A DNA stretch of 11,353 bases from Bacteroidia bacterium (GCA_021152555.1 JAGKVE010000079.1:1-11353), one strand, 5' to 3'. Counted from the stretch's first letter, positions 1 to 6,766 are shown. The notes: generated by a model not told the origin, from the letters alone. Made by a program: numbers and translations.

Positions 1-293
1 GGAATTGGCATCCAGTGGGTGACCTCTGAGATATATTGCTCGGTTATCGGATTTACCCATCCATTTTTCTCTATTCTTGCTACCATTGGAATAAATCTGG
101 AAAATGGATTCCTTTTCGCTATGCAGACCACATATCCTCCATTATCCGGCAACCTGTCATCAACCGAAATCCACTCCTGCACCGTTACACCACTGTCAAG
201 CAGATAATCCGCAACAGCTTCTATCGGGTCTACTAATTCATGCGGAAATATTGGTTTTCTCAGAATCTCAATCAGCTTTTCCCTAACATCCAT
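1..293 (-). CDS. DUF551-type small phage protein, C-terminus cut by window edge
   Basis: This frame is open from an ATG at 293 to the left edge, giving 97 codons. GGAGG at 301-305 sits 7 nt before the ATG. The second half reads WISVDDRLPDNGGYVVCIA, and the visible end reads VTHWMPI. These are the two hallmarks of the DUF551 family (W-I-S-V-x-D-R-L-P ... V-T-H-W-M-P), which usually ends a few residues later in a Pro-rich tail, so little is missing. DUF551 proteins are common in phages and prophages and have no established function. The first 35 residues are a separate helical segment (MDVREKLIEIL...). It follows the 125-aa gene by 13 nt and is probably in the same leftward transcript. Confidence 0.85.
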   Translation of the reverse strand, partial: MDVREKLIEILRKPIFPHELVDPIEAVADYLLDSGVTVQEWISVDDRLPDNGGYVVCIAKRNPFSRFIPMVARIEKNGWVNPITEQYISEVTHWMPI

Positions 294-306
294 TGTTATG
301 CCTCCT

Positions 307-684
307 TTACTTTGCGTAAATTTCAAAACTGCTTAATGCTGCACCTGCGGTCATTGTACTACGGCTAAACAACCGCAAATAGCCACAAGGCAAACAGTCA
401 ATGCTCCATCCTTTCGGCTCGATACGGTTTGGCAATTCTCCGAGTCGCCAATTTCCATATCCACCAATTCCGTCAAGGTTCAATACATCGGAGCAGCCGG
501 AAAGTCTACAAATCGGCTCGCCATCTTTGCTAACCGCCACAAAGTCCATACACATCCATCCACTGTCATGTGCATAATCCAGCGGGATAATAACCAACGA
601 GCTAAATTCTCCAATATCTCTTGACCATCCGCCTCTTTCTGGCACTTTCTTGAAATCTTCCTTTGTCATGTCAAAAACATTCAT
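307..684 (-). CDS. Conserved hypothetical phage protein (125 aa)
   Basis: The protein is 125 aa, starts at ATG 684 and ends in TAA. A GGAGG lies 11 nt before the ATG and a nearer AAGGAAG is also present, so initiation could use either. It resembles a family of uncharacterised gut Firmicutes phage proteins that share an HDSGWMCMDFVAV-like block (about residues 40-52), an ICRLSGCSDV block (58-67), a GGYGNW block and a C-terminal LRLFS...ALSSFEIYA segment. This is family recognition from memory, not a search. There are no membrane segments and no enzyme motif that I can identify. It lies between the 68-aa gene and the DUF551 gene, all in one direction with short gaps, which suggests one accessory operon downstream of the replication genes. 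Function unknown. Confidence 0.8.
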   Translation of the reverse strand: MNVFDMTKEDFKKVPERGGWSRDIGEFSSLVIIPLDYAHDSGWMCMDFVAVSKDGEPICRLSGCSDVLNLDGIGGYGNWRLGELPNRIEPKGWSIDCLPCGYLRLFSRSTMTAGAALSSFEIYAK

Positions 685-702
685 TCTTCCTTTGCCTCCA
701 TT

Positions 703-909
703 TCATTTTTCTTTTACATCTTCCAATCGGCAATACACAAGACTGTTTGCTTTAGGCTCTTTCAAAATCGCCGTGTGTTTTATTTTCCCGTCCGGCTGGA
801 ATTTCAACTCATACGCATACGGCTGATAGGCAATGTATTCATATTCAACAAGCACGCCGCCTTTCATTGCCTGACGCTGGCATAGTTCAAGATATAATTT
901 GCGTTCCAT
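703..909 (-). CDS. Small hypothetical phage protein (68 aa)
   Basis: The start chosen is ATG 909 (MERKLYLELC...), because GGAGGTG ends about 5 nt upstream. The longer frame to 945 would begin within noncoding-looking sequence and has no ribosome site. The product is a 68-aa soluble protein with a basic N-terminal helix, a central block around KFQPDGKIKHTAILKEPKAN (about residues 37-56) and an acidic end. Similar small proteins with a K-D/E-P-K-A-N-S motif occur in Clostridia phages, by memory only. It is the first gene after the 258-bp repeat-rich gap and could be transcribed from within that gap or by read-through from the helicase gene. Function unknown. Confidence 0.75.
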   Translation of the reverse strand: MERKLYLELCQRQAMKGGVLVEYEYIAYQPYAYELKFQPDGKIKHTAILKEPKANSLVYCRLEDVKEK

Positions 910-984
910 GATGCACCTCCATTTCTTTAATTTGTTCCCCATCATTCCCTCTAAGCATTAAAAACAGGGAATGCCGCAAACAGT

Positions 985-1008
985 TGAAATATAAGGTGAA
1001 ATATAAGG
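985..1008. repeat. Tandem 12-bp direct repeat
   Basis: Two perfect adjacent copies of TGAAATATAAGG lie at 985-996 and 997-1008, inside the same noncoding gap as the G-rich iterons. They are a different repeat unit from the iterons, so they could be a second binding site or part of an AT-rich unwinding region. Function not known. Confidence 0.7.
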
Positions 1009-1061
1009 GTTTTTTAGATTCATTCCCCCTATTCCCCCTATTCCCTATAAAAAATATTTCT

Positions 1062-1103
1062 CACACGCGATAAAAATATATGCTTTTATCTCTCACGCGT
1101 GTG
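1062..1103. repeat. Nested inverted repeat at the centre of the iteron region
   Basis: The outer arms CACACGCG (1062-1069) and CGCGTGTG (1096-1103) are perfect complements. Inside them GATAAAA (1069-1075) pairs with TTTTATC (1084-1090) around an 8-nt AT-rich loop, leaving a 5-nt bulge on one side. It sits midway between the two inverted iteron clusters. No T-tract follows on either strand, so a terminator is unlikely. A cruciform, protein-binding dyad or strand-initiation hairpin is possible. Confidence 0.5.
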
Positions 1104-1167
1104 TGTTCTGTATATAAGGGGTATCTAAAAAAGGGGGAATGAGGGGGAATGGGGGAAGGAAAAGACG

Positions 1168-3018
1168 TCAAAGCGGGAGTTCATCGTCGTAAATTGTAGT
1201 TACTTCAGCAGGCTGTTTCTCTTTCTTTACACAAACAGTGTTGACTGAGCCGCCAAGAATCCACGCTTTTTTAGTCCTCTTGTTTTTGTCTGTGTCGATA
1301 TACCCCATTCGTTTCGCCCAAGCGAGGAACGCCGTCGAGTTAAACCCGGCGTTTGCCATCTCACGGTCAAATACGGACTTGATAAAGTAGATGCAATCGT
1401 CCTCTTTCTTGCCCCATACTTCGCCTTGATAGTCTCCAAATTCGTTCGCCTTGAATCGGTTTGGGTTACGCTCTGCGAGTTCGTATACAAACTCTAATGC
1501 CCGCTGATTTACATTGACTTCTGCTTTCTTCGTCATGATTTTCTCCAAATCGGCAACTGTTAGGTTGTTTCCGTCCTTGAAAATCAATTCCGTTGCGATA
1601 GCGTCAGCGGCAAGAATAGCGGACGCAGATGCAGCTTGCTTGTCTGTGCTGTCCGATTTGAGCAGTTCACGATAGTATTCTTTCTGAATTGCGTTTACAG
1701 CATCAAACATACCGTCTTGCTGTAAAAACTCAACAAACTCTCTGCCTGCAAATCCGTAATTTGACGATATAACAGCGCAGATTCCAACAAGATCAGAATA
1801 TACCTTTTCATCGCACTCAAATTCAATAACGCGGTTTACTGCGCCGCCACCGCTACTTGAATTGCTGATCGGGTGTTCACCGTTCGTTATAATGCAGTTC
1901 CTCCATGTGTTCATGCGCTGCAAGCCGCCTGTTTTTGCTCCTCGCGTCCTACCTACACCCTCAGTAAGCTGATAAATAATGCGGTCAAAATCACGAATAC
2001 CGGAGCTTGACTGGATTTGCAGCTCATCAATGCACATCGGCAGGCTGTTTAGGAAAGCGGCAGTCATTTCTTGGCCGACAAGCGTACTGTTGAACGTGGT
2101 GCAATATTCACCGAGTTTAGGACACGCCCAAACGGACGCGGCAATCATCAAGCCGACTGTTTTGCCGGTCTCTGTTCCACCCCATGCATGAAGAAAAAAC
2201 GGAAGTAAACCGCACGGCTCAAGAATCACGCTTGCAAATGATGCAGCAAGGAACAGTCTTCCGGGAGACTTTTCGCTTCGCAAATTCCGCATGACATTTA
2301 CCCACGCTTCACGACTGCCGCTTGACTTCACAGCGCCAAAAATGTGCTTGAAGTTTGTTTCACCGTCAAAAACAAGGTCATCAACATAAGGGCTGAATCC
2401 GTGGTCGCTAATCCACCCAAGCCGCCCAACAGACTTCTGTTCCGGTATCAAGTCATAGTTGAGTTGCTCCATTTCGAGAAGATAGGTTGACAGTTGTTTT
2501 GCGTTTTCGCTGTTCACCATGATGCCGTTTGCCGCAAGCTGTAAGATGCCGCTGGACGATGCAAGCACAGACTTCTCGACAACGATCGAACGCCAAAACC
2601 GACCCTTTTTGTATGCAAGTTTCAATCGCTCCTCTCCGGAATCGACATTGCAAAGGCGCTGAATTGGCATGATCGGATGACGGCAAATCGTCTGCTCATA
2701 GCCGAACTTGTCATGAACAAATACGCCTGTTTCATCGCAAATGTACTCCCCGGAAAACAGTTCCATGTCCTGCCCGTCAAACTGAGTCGAGTTGGCAAGC
2801 ATTACGCCGTTTTTCTGTGCCTGCATTTCTTGATATGCATCCCATAATGCGATGAAGCATTTTACTCCTACCGCTCCGGCTTTTGCTTTCATTTTCTGAA
2901 CCATCTGCTTGAGCAGAAATTTGTTGTCCCTGTACTGATACAGGAAAGCATACGGTTCTTCCGTATCAATGAATTGCTCAGCAGTATATTCAGGGATTAC
3001 GACTATCTCGTTTTTCAT
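1168..3018 (-). CDS. DUF927-domain superfamily 3-type replicative helicase
   Basis: This 616-aa P-loop protein is a likely replicative DNA helicase. The N-terminal ~270 residues match the DUF927 region of phage and plasmid primase/helicase proteins. The motor part has Walker A GGTETGKT (280-287), Walker B CIDELQ (about 329-334), a sensor-like IITNGEHP (about 376-383) and a conserved Arg in AVNRVIEF (about 393-400). The C-terminal ~130 residues resemble a winged-helix-like DNA-binding extension; that is inference. The start at 3018 is preferred over 3024 because GAGG lies 7 nt before 3018 but directly abuts the ATG at 3024. It overlaps the CHC2 gene by 29 nt, implying coupled translation. There is no primase catalytic domain in the protein. 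The repeat-rich gap just downstream may be its target. Confidence 0.9.
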   Translation of the reverse strand: MKNEIVVIPEYTAEQFIDTEEPYAFLYQYRDNKFLLKQMVQKMKAKAGAVGVKCFIALWDAYQEMQAQKNGVMLANSTQFDGQDMELFSGEYICDETGVFVHDKFGYEQTICRHPIMPIQRLCNVDSGEERLKLAYKKGRFWRSIVVEKSVLASSSGILQLAANGIMVNSENAKQLSTYLLEMEQLNYDLIPEQKSVGRLGWISDHGFSPYVDDLVFDGETNFKHIFGAVKSSGSREAWVNVMRNLRSEKSPGRLFLAASFASVILEPCGLLPFFLHAWGGTETGKTVGLMIAASVWACPKLGEYCTTFNSTLVGQEMTAAFLNSLPMCIDELQIQSSSGIRDFDRIIYQLTEGVGRTRGAKTGGLQRMNTWRNCIITNGEHPISNSSSGGGAVNRVIEFECDEKVYSDLVGICAVISSNYGFAGREFVEFLQQDGMFDAVNAIQKEYYRELLKSDSTDKQAASASAILAADAIATELIFKDGNNLTVADLEKIMTKKAEVNVNQRALEFVYELAERNPNRFKANEFGDYQGEVWGKKEDDCIYFIKSVFDREMANAGFNSTAFLAWAKRMGYIDTDKNKRTKKAWILGGSVNTVCVKKEKQPAEVTTIYDDELPL

Positions 3019-3562
3019 ACTCATACCTCGCTATCTCGGCGCAGGACAGGTTATATTCTGCACCGACTATATTCTTTAATGCCTCAACAAAAAGCGGATG
3101 TAGCGGCTCTTCCGGCGTTTTAGGTGCATAATTGCGCTTGTTATCGTCCAGCCTTTTCCACTCGTCAAATGCCGCCCAGTAATCGCTTTCCAACCTTTCT
3201 TTCTCTGCTTTCCGTGCGTTCATTTCACGCTTTCGCATAAACGACTGTCTTTGCATTTCAAGTTGTTTCCTGCGATCCAGCTTTTCACCTATTGGCAGGC
3301 CAAGAGAAAAATCATCATTTATTTTAACAAGTGCATCTTTGAAAGATAACCCAAAATACAGCATAACAAAATCAATCACACTTCCGTGCGCGCCACAGCC
3401 AAAGCACGAAAAACCTCTATCTCCCGGATATGCTTTGAAACTGCCACTCTTTTCTGAATGTAGAGGGCATTTACAAAATCCAGCCCTGTCCAGCTCAAAT
3501 CCATAGTGCAACATCATTTCTGGCATTGTCAATCTGCTTTTTATTTCGCTTGCGTAGTCCAT
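2990..3562 (-). CDS. CHC2 zinc-finger primase-type protein lacking a catalytic domain
   Basis: The protein is 190 aa from ATG 3562, which sits 2 nt after the TGA of the upstream PP-loop gene, so translation is probably coupled; a GAGG lies 11 nt upstream. An N-terminal DnaG-type zinc ribbon is clear: CPLH (C32, H35), EKSGSF (38-42), then CFGC (C53, C56) and GSVIDFVM, the canonical C-x2-H-x17-C-x2-C arrangement. In DnaG this domain recognises template sequence. Here it is followed by a charged, probably coiled-coil helix (about 95-140) and a short tail, with no TOPRIM or archaeo-eukaryotic primase domain. It most likely acts with the DUF927 helicase encoded next, as the template-recognition half of a split primase-helicase; the catalytic half is not visible in this window. 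Confidence 0.85.
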   Translation of the reverse strand: MDYASEIKSRLTMPEMMLHYGFELDRAGFCKCPLHSEKSGSFKAYPGDRGFSCFGCGAHGSVIDFVMLYFGLSFKDALVKINDDFSLGLPIGEKLDRRKQLEMQRQSFMRKREMNARKAEKERLESDYWAAFDEWKRLDDNKRNYAPKTPEEPLHPLFVEALKNIVGAEYNLSCAEIARYEYEKRDSRNP

Positions 3563-3564
3563 AA

Positions 3565-4341
3565 TCAAAACAACCTCATTTGTGTCCCGGGTGGATTGTT
3601 CAGCCATTCCCATCGAAATTGTCTGTCCATTGGTATCAATTCCGCATCTTCCAGAGCAAACCGCTTATCAAAGTCGTGTACTGTATGGCCATCTGCGTGA
3701 AATGTTACGGGGCTATCCAAATCCCACTTGAGCATCAAAGCCCAATATTCGGGGTAAATTTTACGCAAGAGCCGTAATTGGCCTACGCCTTGATTGTGGC
3801 AAAACCAGCAACCGCCCCTTGTAGCCGTAGTATATATGGGCGAAAGAAGGTCGTTTTCTTCGCACCATTTACGGCACATATCCTCTGTCCATCCAGCCTC
3901 AACCAAAGGGCTTATTTTCTCGTCCGTTAAATTGTGAAATCTGTTTGGCTCATCGGAAGCAATTCCAATATAGCAAATGTTTCCTTTGTTAATTTTCTTA
4001 AGAAGCCCAGTCTTTAGCCTGTCATTACACCAATTTCCCCTAACACATGGGAATCCGTAAATGCAATCTATTTCTTTCTTCTTGTTGAATCTGCGTTTAT
4101 AGAACTGTTCTTCATAACTAACTTCGGAACTAATATGTTCAACTTCAATTCCATACCTGTCCTTTATAATTGCATCTGCTTTTTCCTTGAACTCTACCAT
4201 TTCAGGAAAATCAGCATGAATTGTGTCTGTTGCCCACACCTCTACATGTACAATTCTGTCAAGTGGAAATCCTAATTCTTCAATAGCACCCAAGCAAGCA
4301 AGACTATCTTTGCCATAGGATAACGATAGAATGTGTTCCAT
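3565..4341 (-). CDS. PAPS-reductase-family PP-loop protein (copy 1)
   Basis: The protein is 258 aa from ATG 4341, chosen because AAAGGAG lies 5 nt upstream; the longer frame to 4401 would start inside a strong RNA hairpin. The PP-loop SYGKDSLA (8-15) binds ATP or a related nucleotide in adenylating and sulfur-transfer enzymes such as PAPS reductase, DndC and TilS. Further family blocks are NWCNDRLK (103-110), YIGIASDEPNR (124-134), SPLVEAGWTEDMC and CWFC (178-181). Cys99, Cys105, Cys178 and Cys181 could form a metal or Fe-S site, which is inference. No sulfate-assimilation partner and no DndA/DndD-type gene is nearby, so a role in nucleic-acid modification or nucleotide chemistry is more likely than sulfate reduction. 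It follows a truncated methyltransferase and has its own -10-like element. Exact reaction unknown. Confidence 0.85.
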   Translation of the reverse strand: MEHILSLSYGKDSLACLGAIEELGFPLDRIVHVEVWATDTIHADFPEMVEFKEKADAIIKDRYGIEVEHISSEVSYEEQFYKRRFNKKKEIDCIYGFPCVRGNWCNDRLKTGLLKKINKGNICYIGIASDEPNRFHNLTDEKISPLVEAGWTEDMCRKWCEENDLLSPIYTTATRGGCWFCHNQGVGQLRLLRKIYPEYWALMLKWDLDSPVTFHADGHTVHDFDKRFALEDAELIPMDRQFRWEWLNNPPGTQMRLF

Positions 4342-4364
4342 TTTCACTCCTTTCTGTATGACAA

Positions 4365-4409
4365 ATCCTCGCACATTCTGGTGGTAGCAGCACCAAAACA
4401 TGCGAGGAT
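4365..4409 (-). promoter_or_regulatory. Strong 19-bp RNA hairpin in the leader of PP-loop copy 1
   Basis: Read on the minus strand, 4409-4391 pairs with 4383-4365 over 19 positions around the 7-nt loop CTGCTAC. The outer nine pairs (ATCCTCGCA/TGCGAGGAT) and the inner five (TGGTG/CACCA) are perfect. The middle five pair as two U-A and three G-U. On the plus strand the same wobble positions become mismatches, so the structure is specific to the minus-strand transcript. No T-tract follows, so it is not an intrinsic terminator. It ends 23 nt before the ATG at 4341 and could protect the transcript, regulate translation or be processed. Confidence 0.6.
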
Positions 4410-4495
4410 CGTCGGTCGATGTGAAATTGTCAGCCAGCGAGGACTGCTACTCCACACCGACCCAGTAATTGCATTATAACACGACTGTGCGAGGA
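4401..4495. repeat. TGCGAGGA octamer repeats at the methyltransferase 3' end
   Basis: Copies of (T/A)GCGAGGA lie at 4401-4408, 4436-4443 (first base A) and 4488-4495, with an inverted copy TCCTCGCA at 4366-4373 that forms the hairpin arm. They occur only across the segment where the methyltransferase frame loses family similarity. Their confinement to this junction suggests they belong to the inserted or rearranged DNA. Confidence 0.55.
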
Positions 4496-5254
4496 ATGCA
4501 TGCCAAGAAACGGAGTTAAAACAATATCATTGCGATTAGTCCAAAGATTCAACGCTCGGCGAATAACGCCAAGCTGCAACGGGCAAATGTGGCGCTCGTC
4601 TTTTTCTTCTCTCGCAGACGACGCTTGCAAAGTGTCAGACGGGTTGATGTCCATCCAAACGGGGCTTGCATAGCGCTGCCAAACTGCAACTGGGAATGTT
4701 TCATTTGTGTGAGTTACAGGCTCGGGATTTTCTCCCGGCTTTCTCATAGTTACAAGATAATCTGGAATGCCTTGCCGAGACATACAGCTATCTTTTTTGA
4801 TCTGCTTATGCAACAGTCCGATAGCCTTTGTCCTTTGCATGGCTGTAACAGGGTCTTTCCAGATGCAGACCTGCGAGTGTAGAACAAATCCGGCATTTTC
4901 AAAAACCTTGATAAGCTCGCCACGAAAATCGCGTATGCCAATAATGCCGTCTCTTTCTTTTGAAAGTGGCAAATCCATACAATGAAAGCTAATTAATCTG
5001 CCGGGCATAATTACGCGGTACAGTTCGGAAACAATGAACATAAACTGCTCATAAAATTCCGATGTTGTTCGGCAGTTCCCCAAGTCTCTCTCGCTGTTTG
5101 AGTATGTGTAAAGGCTTGCAAAAGGCGGGGAAAAGATGGAATAGTGAATGCTATTATCCGGGATTCCTTTCAGAACTTCGCAACTGTCGCCATTATACAA
5201 AGCGTATCTGTCTGTAACGATTTGAGAAATTACATTGATGTTGTCAATAACCAT
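4430..5254 (-). CDS. Orphan DNA methyltransferase, C-terminus truncated at the AdoMet motif
   Basis: The protein is 274 aa from ATG 5254, with GGAGG upstream; it overlaps the helicase end by 25 nt. It belongs to the phage N4-cytosine/N6-adenine methyltransferases of the SPP[FY] type. The front has YNGDSCEVLKGIPDNSIHYS and catalytic motif IV SPPF (42-45), then GRLISFHCMDLP, IWKDPVTAMQRTKA, SRQGIPDYLVTMRKPG and PVWMDINPSDTLQ, all typical. The family normally continues DIVLTPF-x-G-x-G-S-E plus roughly 40 residues carrying the rest of the AdoMet pocket (GIELK, SYF). Here DIVLTPFLG (243-251) is followed by MHSSHSRVIMQLL..., which is unrelated, and a stop. The FxGxG motif and everything after it are therefore lost. 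It is probably inactive unless complemented; the frame is otherwise intact. Confidence 0.85.
   Translation of the reverse strand: MVIDNINVISQIVTDRYALYNGDSCEVLKGIPDNSIHYSIFSPPFASLYTYSNSERDLGNCRTTSEFYEQFMFIVSELYRVIMPGRLISFHCMDLPLSKERDGIIGIRDFRGELIKVFENAGFVLHSQVCIWKDPVTAMQRTKAIGLLHKQIKKDSCMSRQGIPDYLVTMRKPGENPEPVTHTNETFPVAVWQRYASPVWMDINPSDTLQASSAREEKDERHICPLQLGVIRRALNLWTNRNDIVLTPFLGMHSSHSRVIMQLLGRCGVAVLAG
4473..4481 (-). promoter_or_regulatory. Extended -10 element TGTTATAAT upstream of PP-loop copy 1
   Basis: On the minus strand the sequence reads TGTTATAAT, a perfect TATAAT with the extended TGn. The surrounding 12 bases CGTGTTATAATG (4483-4472) are identical to the -10 region of the helicase promoter at 6777-6766. 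No recognisable -35 lies 16-18 bp upstream, so it would depend on the extended -10. Transcription from here would begin near 4466, run through the hairpin and serve the PP-loop, CHC2 and DUF927 genes. Confidence 0.45.
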
Positions 5255-6624
5255 TCTGGCACCTCCATTTTATCGCAAGCAATATAGCTTTCGCTCATTC
5301 TGACTGTGTGGTGGATTTCTGCGGAAAGAATATCCTTTGTAAATTTAACAAGTTCCGATGTCATGCGCTGCGCGTCTCTCTGTTTGCGCTCGATGTTATC
5401 TTTTACGCACCCCTCTGCATCGGAGATAATAATATATACATCAACAGGTTTTGTCTGCCCGAATCTCCAGCAACGACGAACAGCTTGATAATACGCTTCA
5501 AAGCTATCTGAAAGCCCGACAAAAATCATCTTGTTACACTGCTGCCAGTTCATGCCCCACCCTGCAATGCTGGGCTTGCTGACAAGAACCCTGTTAGTCC
5601 CGTCTGTAAATCCGTTCATTGCTGATTCTTTGTGATCGGCAGTATTTGAGCCTTTTACCTCAACGGCTCCATTTATAGCCGATGTAAGGGCTTCGCTTTC
5701 TGCGTTCAAGTCGCACCAAACAAGCACTTGCTCATCTGTCCCGTTTGCAATTTCTGCGGCAGCTTTTACACGGTCATTTAAGCTGTTTCTTCTTGCGGCT
5801 CTACGCTCATTTAGCGTTTGAGATGTTTCTGCAAGCAACATAAACTGCCCATCTCCGTCTATCAAATCGTTAGACTTAACTATGACTTCATTTACATTGA
5901 GCGGAGGAAGTATAAAAGAGCTGCCGTCATATCCCAAATCTGACGGATTAGTCAAGCAACACGCCCACGATGCTACCCATTCAAAAAACTTTCTTTCTGC
6001 GTGTCCTTTCAACCGCCACTTTGATGTGTTGCCGCCGTCATGGCAAAAGAATGTTGATAGCATTTCGGGCTGTGTCATGATGCCAAGAAAATGCGAGTGC
6101 GTCCCCAGTTCCATAAAGTCATTCGGCGACGGAGTAGCAGTACAGCACAGCTTATACGGAGTGTTCTTGAACTTGTCAGTCAGCAGCTTTCTTGTCGAGC
6201 TTGTTGAATCTTTAAGGATAGAGCTTTCGTCCAATACAATGCCGCAAAAAGCATCTGCGTCAAAGTGTTCTACCATCTCATAGTTTGTAATATTTACGCC
6301 GTCTTTCACATCTTCCTGTTTGCGGCATACTGTCACATCAACATCAAACTTTAATCCCTCTCGCTTTGTCTGTGTAGCAACCGCCAACGGCGCAAGAATT
6401 AAAACCGGCTTTCCCTCATGTTCAGATACTTCATGCGCCCATTGTAATTGCATGGCGGTTTTACCAAGTCCGCAGTCTGCAAAAATGGCAGCGCGTCCTT
6501 TCATCAACGCCCATCTGACTATATCATTCTGCCATTCAAACAGCTTTGGATTTGTTCTTGTCGGCTCAAATCCGCTGCTTTCTGTTTTTATTTCTTTGCT
6601 TTTCAAAAATTCTGCGTATTCCAA
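5230..6624 (-). CDS. SNF2/DEAD-like phage helicase
   Basis: This is a 464-aa superfamily 2 ATPase. The start chosen is TTG 6624 (EYAEFLKSKEIKT...), because GGAGG lies 9 nt upstream and phage homologues start with a similar EFLxSK segment. The ATG at 6714 would put 30 extra residues inside a terminator-like hairpin. Motifs: Walker A ADCGLGKT (49-56), LILAPLAV motif Ia (75-82), Walker B-like VLDESS (130-135), TATPSPND (162-169), and C-terminal helicase motif QAVRRCWRFGQ (380-390). It is most likely a DNA-remodelling or replication/recombination helicase; this phage group often has it directly before an SPPF methyltransferase, as here. Stop and methyltransferase start overlap by 25 nt, and the methyltransferase ribosome site lies within the last codons. 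Confidence 0.92.
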   Translation of the reverse strand: MEYAEFLKSKEIKTESSGFEPTRTNPKLFEWQNDIVRWALMKGRAAIFADCGLGKTAMQLQWAHEVSEHEGKPVLILAPLAVATQTKREGLKFDVDVTVCRKQEDVKDGVNITNYEMVEHFDADAFCGIVLDESSILKDSTSSTRKLLTDKFKNTPYKLCCTATPSPNDFMELGTHSHFLGIMTQPEMLSTFFCHDGGNTSKWRLKGHAERKFFEWVASWACCLTNPSDLGYDGSSFILPPLNVNEVIVKSNDLIDGDGQFMLLAETSQTLNERRAARRNSLNDRVKAAAEIANGTDEQVLVWCDLNAESEALTSAINGAVEVKGSNTADHKESAMNGFTDGTNRVLVSKPSIAGWGMNWQQCNKMIFVGLSDSFEAYYQAVRRCWRFGQTKPVDVYIIISDAEGCVKDNIERKQRDAQRMTSELVKFTKDILSAEIHHTVRMSESYIACDKMEVPEWLLTTSM

Positions 6625-6650
6625 TTCGTTGCACCTCCATTTTGTTAAAC

Positions 6651-6699
6651 AAAAACCCACGCTTTCGTCAGGTATGGCGGCACCGTCAGAAAGCATGGG
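6651..6699 (-). terminator. Intrinsic terminator/attenuator in the helicase leader
   Basis: On the minus strand CCCATGCTTTC (6699-6689) pairs with GAAAGCGTGGG (6666-6656): 10 of 11 positions pair, separated by 22 nt that can themselves form a small inner stem. TTTTT (6655-6651) follows at once. It lies about 65 nt after the promoter at 6767-6796 and about 27 nt before the helicase TTG, so it would have to be read through or antiterminated for helicase expression. A possible 21-codon leader frame (ATG 6751 to TGA 6686) ends at the first arm of the hairpin, which would fit translation-dependent control, but this frame has only a weak ribosome site. Confidence 0.55.
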
Positions 6700-6766
6700 A
6701 TTTCGTGTTGACAAGATATTCAGTTAACGCAGATAAGACGCCGCCAAACATCTCATCAACATGGAC

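Larger units (their letters stand above)
943..1157. repeat. Bidirectional AGGGGGAAT-type iterons; candidate replication origin
   Basis: This noncoding stretch (gap 910-1167, 258 bp) holds about eight copies of an A(G3-5)AAT unit. Those reading ATTCC-C on the plus strand are at 943-950, 1021-1030, 1031-1039 and 1040-1046. Those reading GGGAAT on the plus strand are at 966-973, 1132-1140, 1142-1150 and 1151-1157. The first pair forms an 8-bp inverted repeat with a 15-nt loop. The two larger clusters are mutually inverted, 85 bp apart, and flank an AT-rich centre. A perfect 10-bp inverted pair TTTTTTAGAT/ATCTAAAAAA lies at 1010-1019 and 1123-1132. Clustered repeats around AT-rich DNA immediately beside a superfamily-3 helicase gene suit an origin; phage P4 alpha protein, for example, binds repeated octamers at its origin. 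The origin role is inference. Confidence 0.5.

Noticed and set aside
19..286. Three plus-strand open frames near the left edge
   Set aside because: They are shadows of the minus-strand DUF551 gene, which has a ribosome site and clear family motifs.
943..1157. CRISPR array or tRNA cluster as an explanation of the repeats
   Set aside because: Units are 8-10 bp, in both orientations and without uniform spacers, and no tRNA fold is present.
1979..2191. Plus-strand open frame of 70 codons within the DUF927 gene
   Set aside because: Complement of the Walker A/B region of the helicase; no ribosome site.
6320..6727. Plus-strand open frame of 135 codons opposite the helicase N-terminus
   Set aside because: It mirrors the SNF2 helicase coding frame with no start signals or family resemblance.
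6708..6737. Plus-strand TTGACA (6708-6713) with a GATAAG-like -10 about 18 bp downstream
   Set aside because: The -10 matches only 4 of 6 bases and no plus-strand gene follows; it would only give antisense RNA over the ERCC4 gene. Probably chance.
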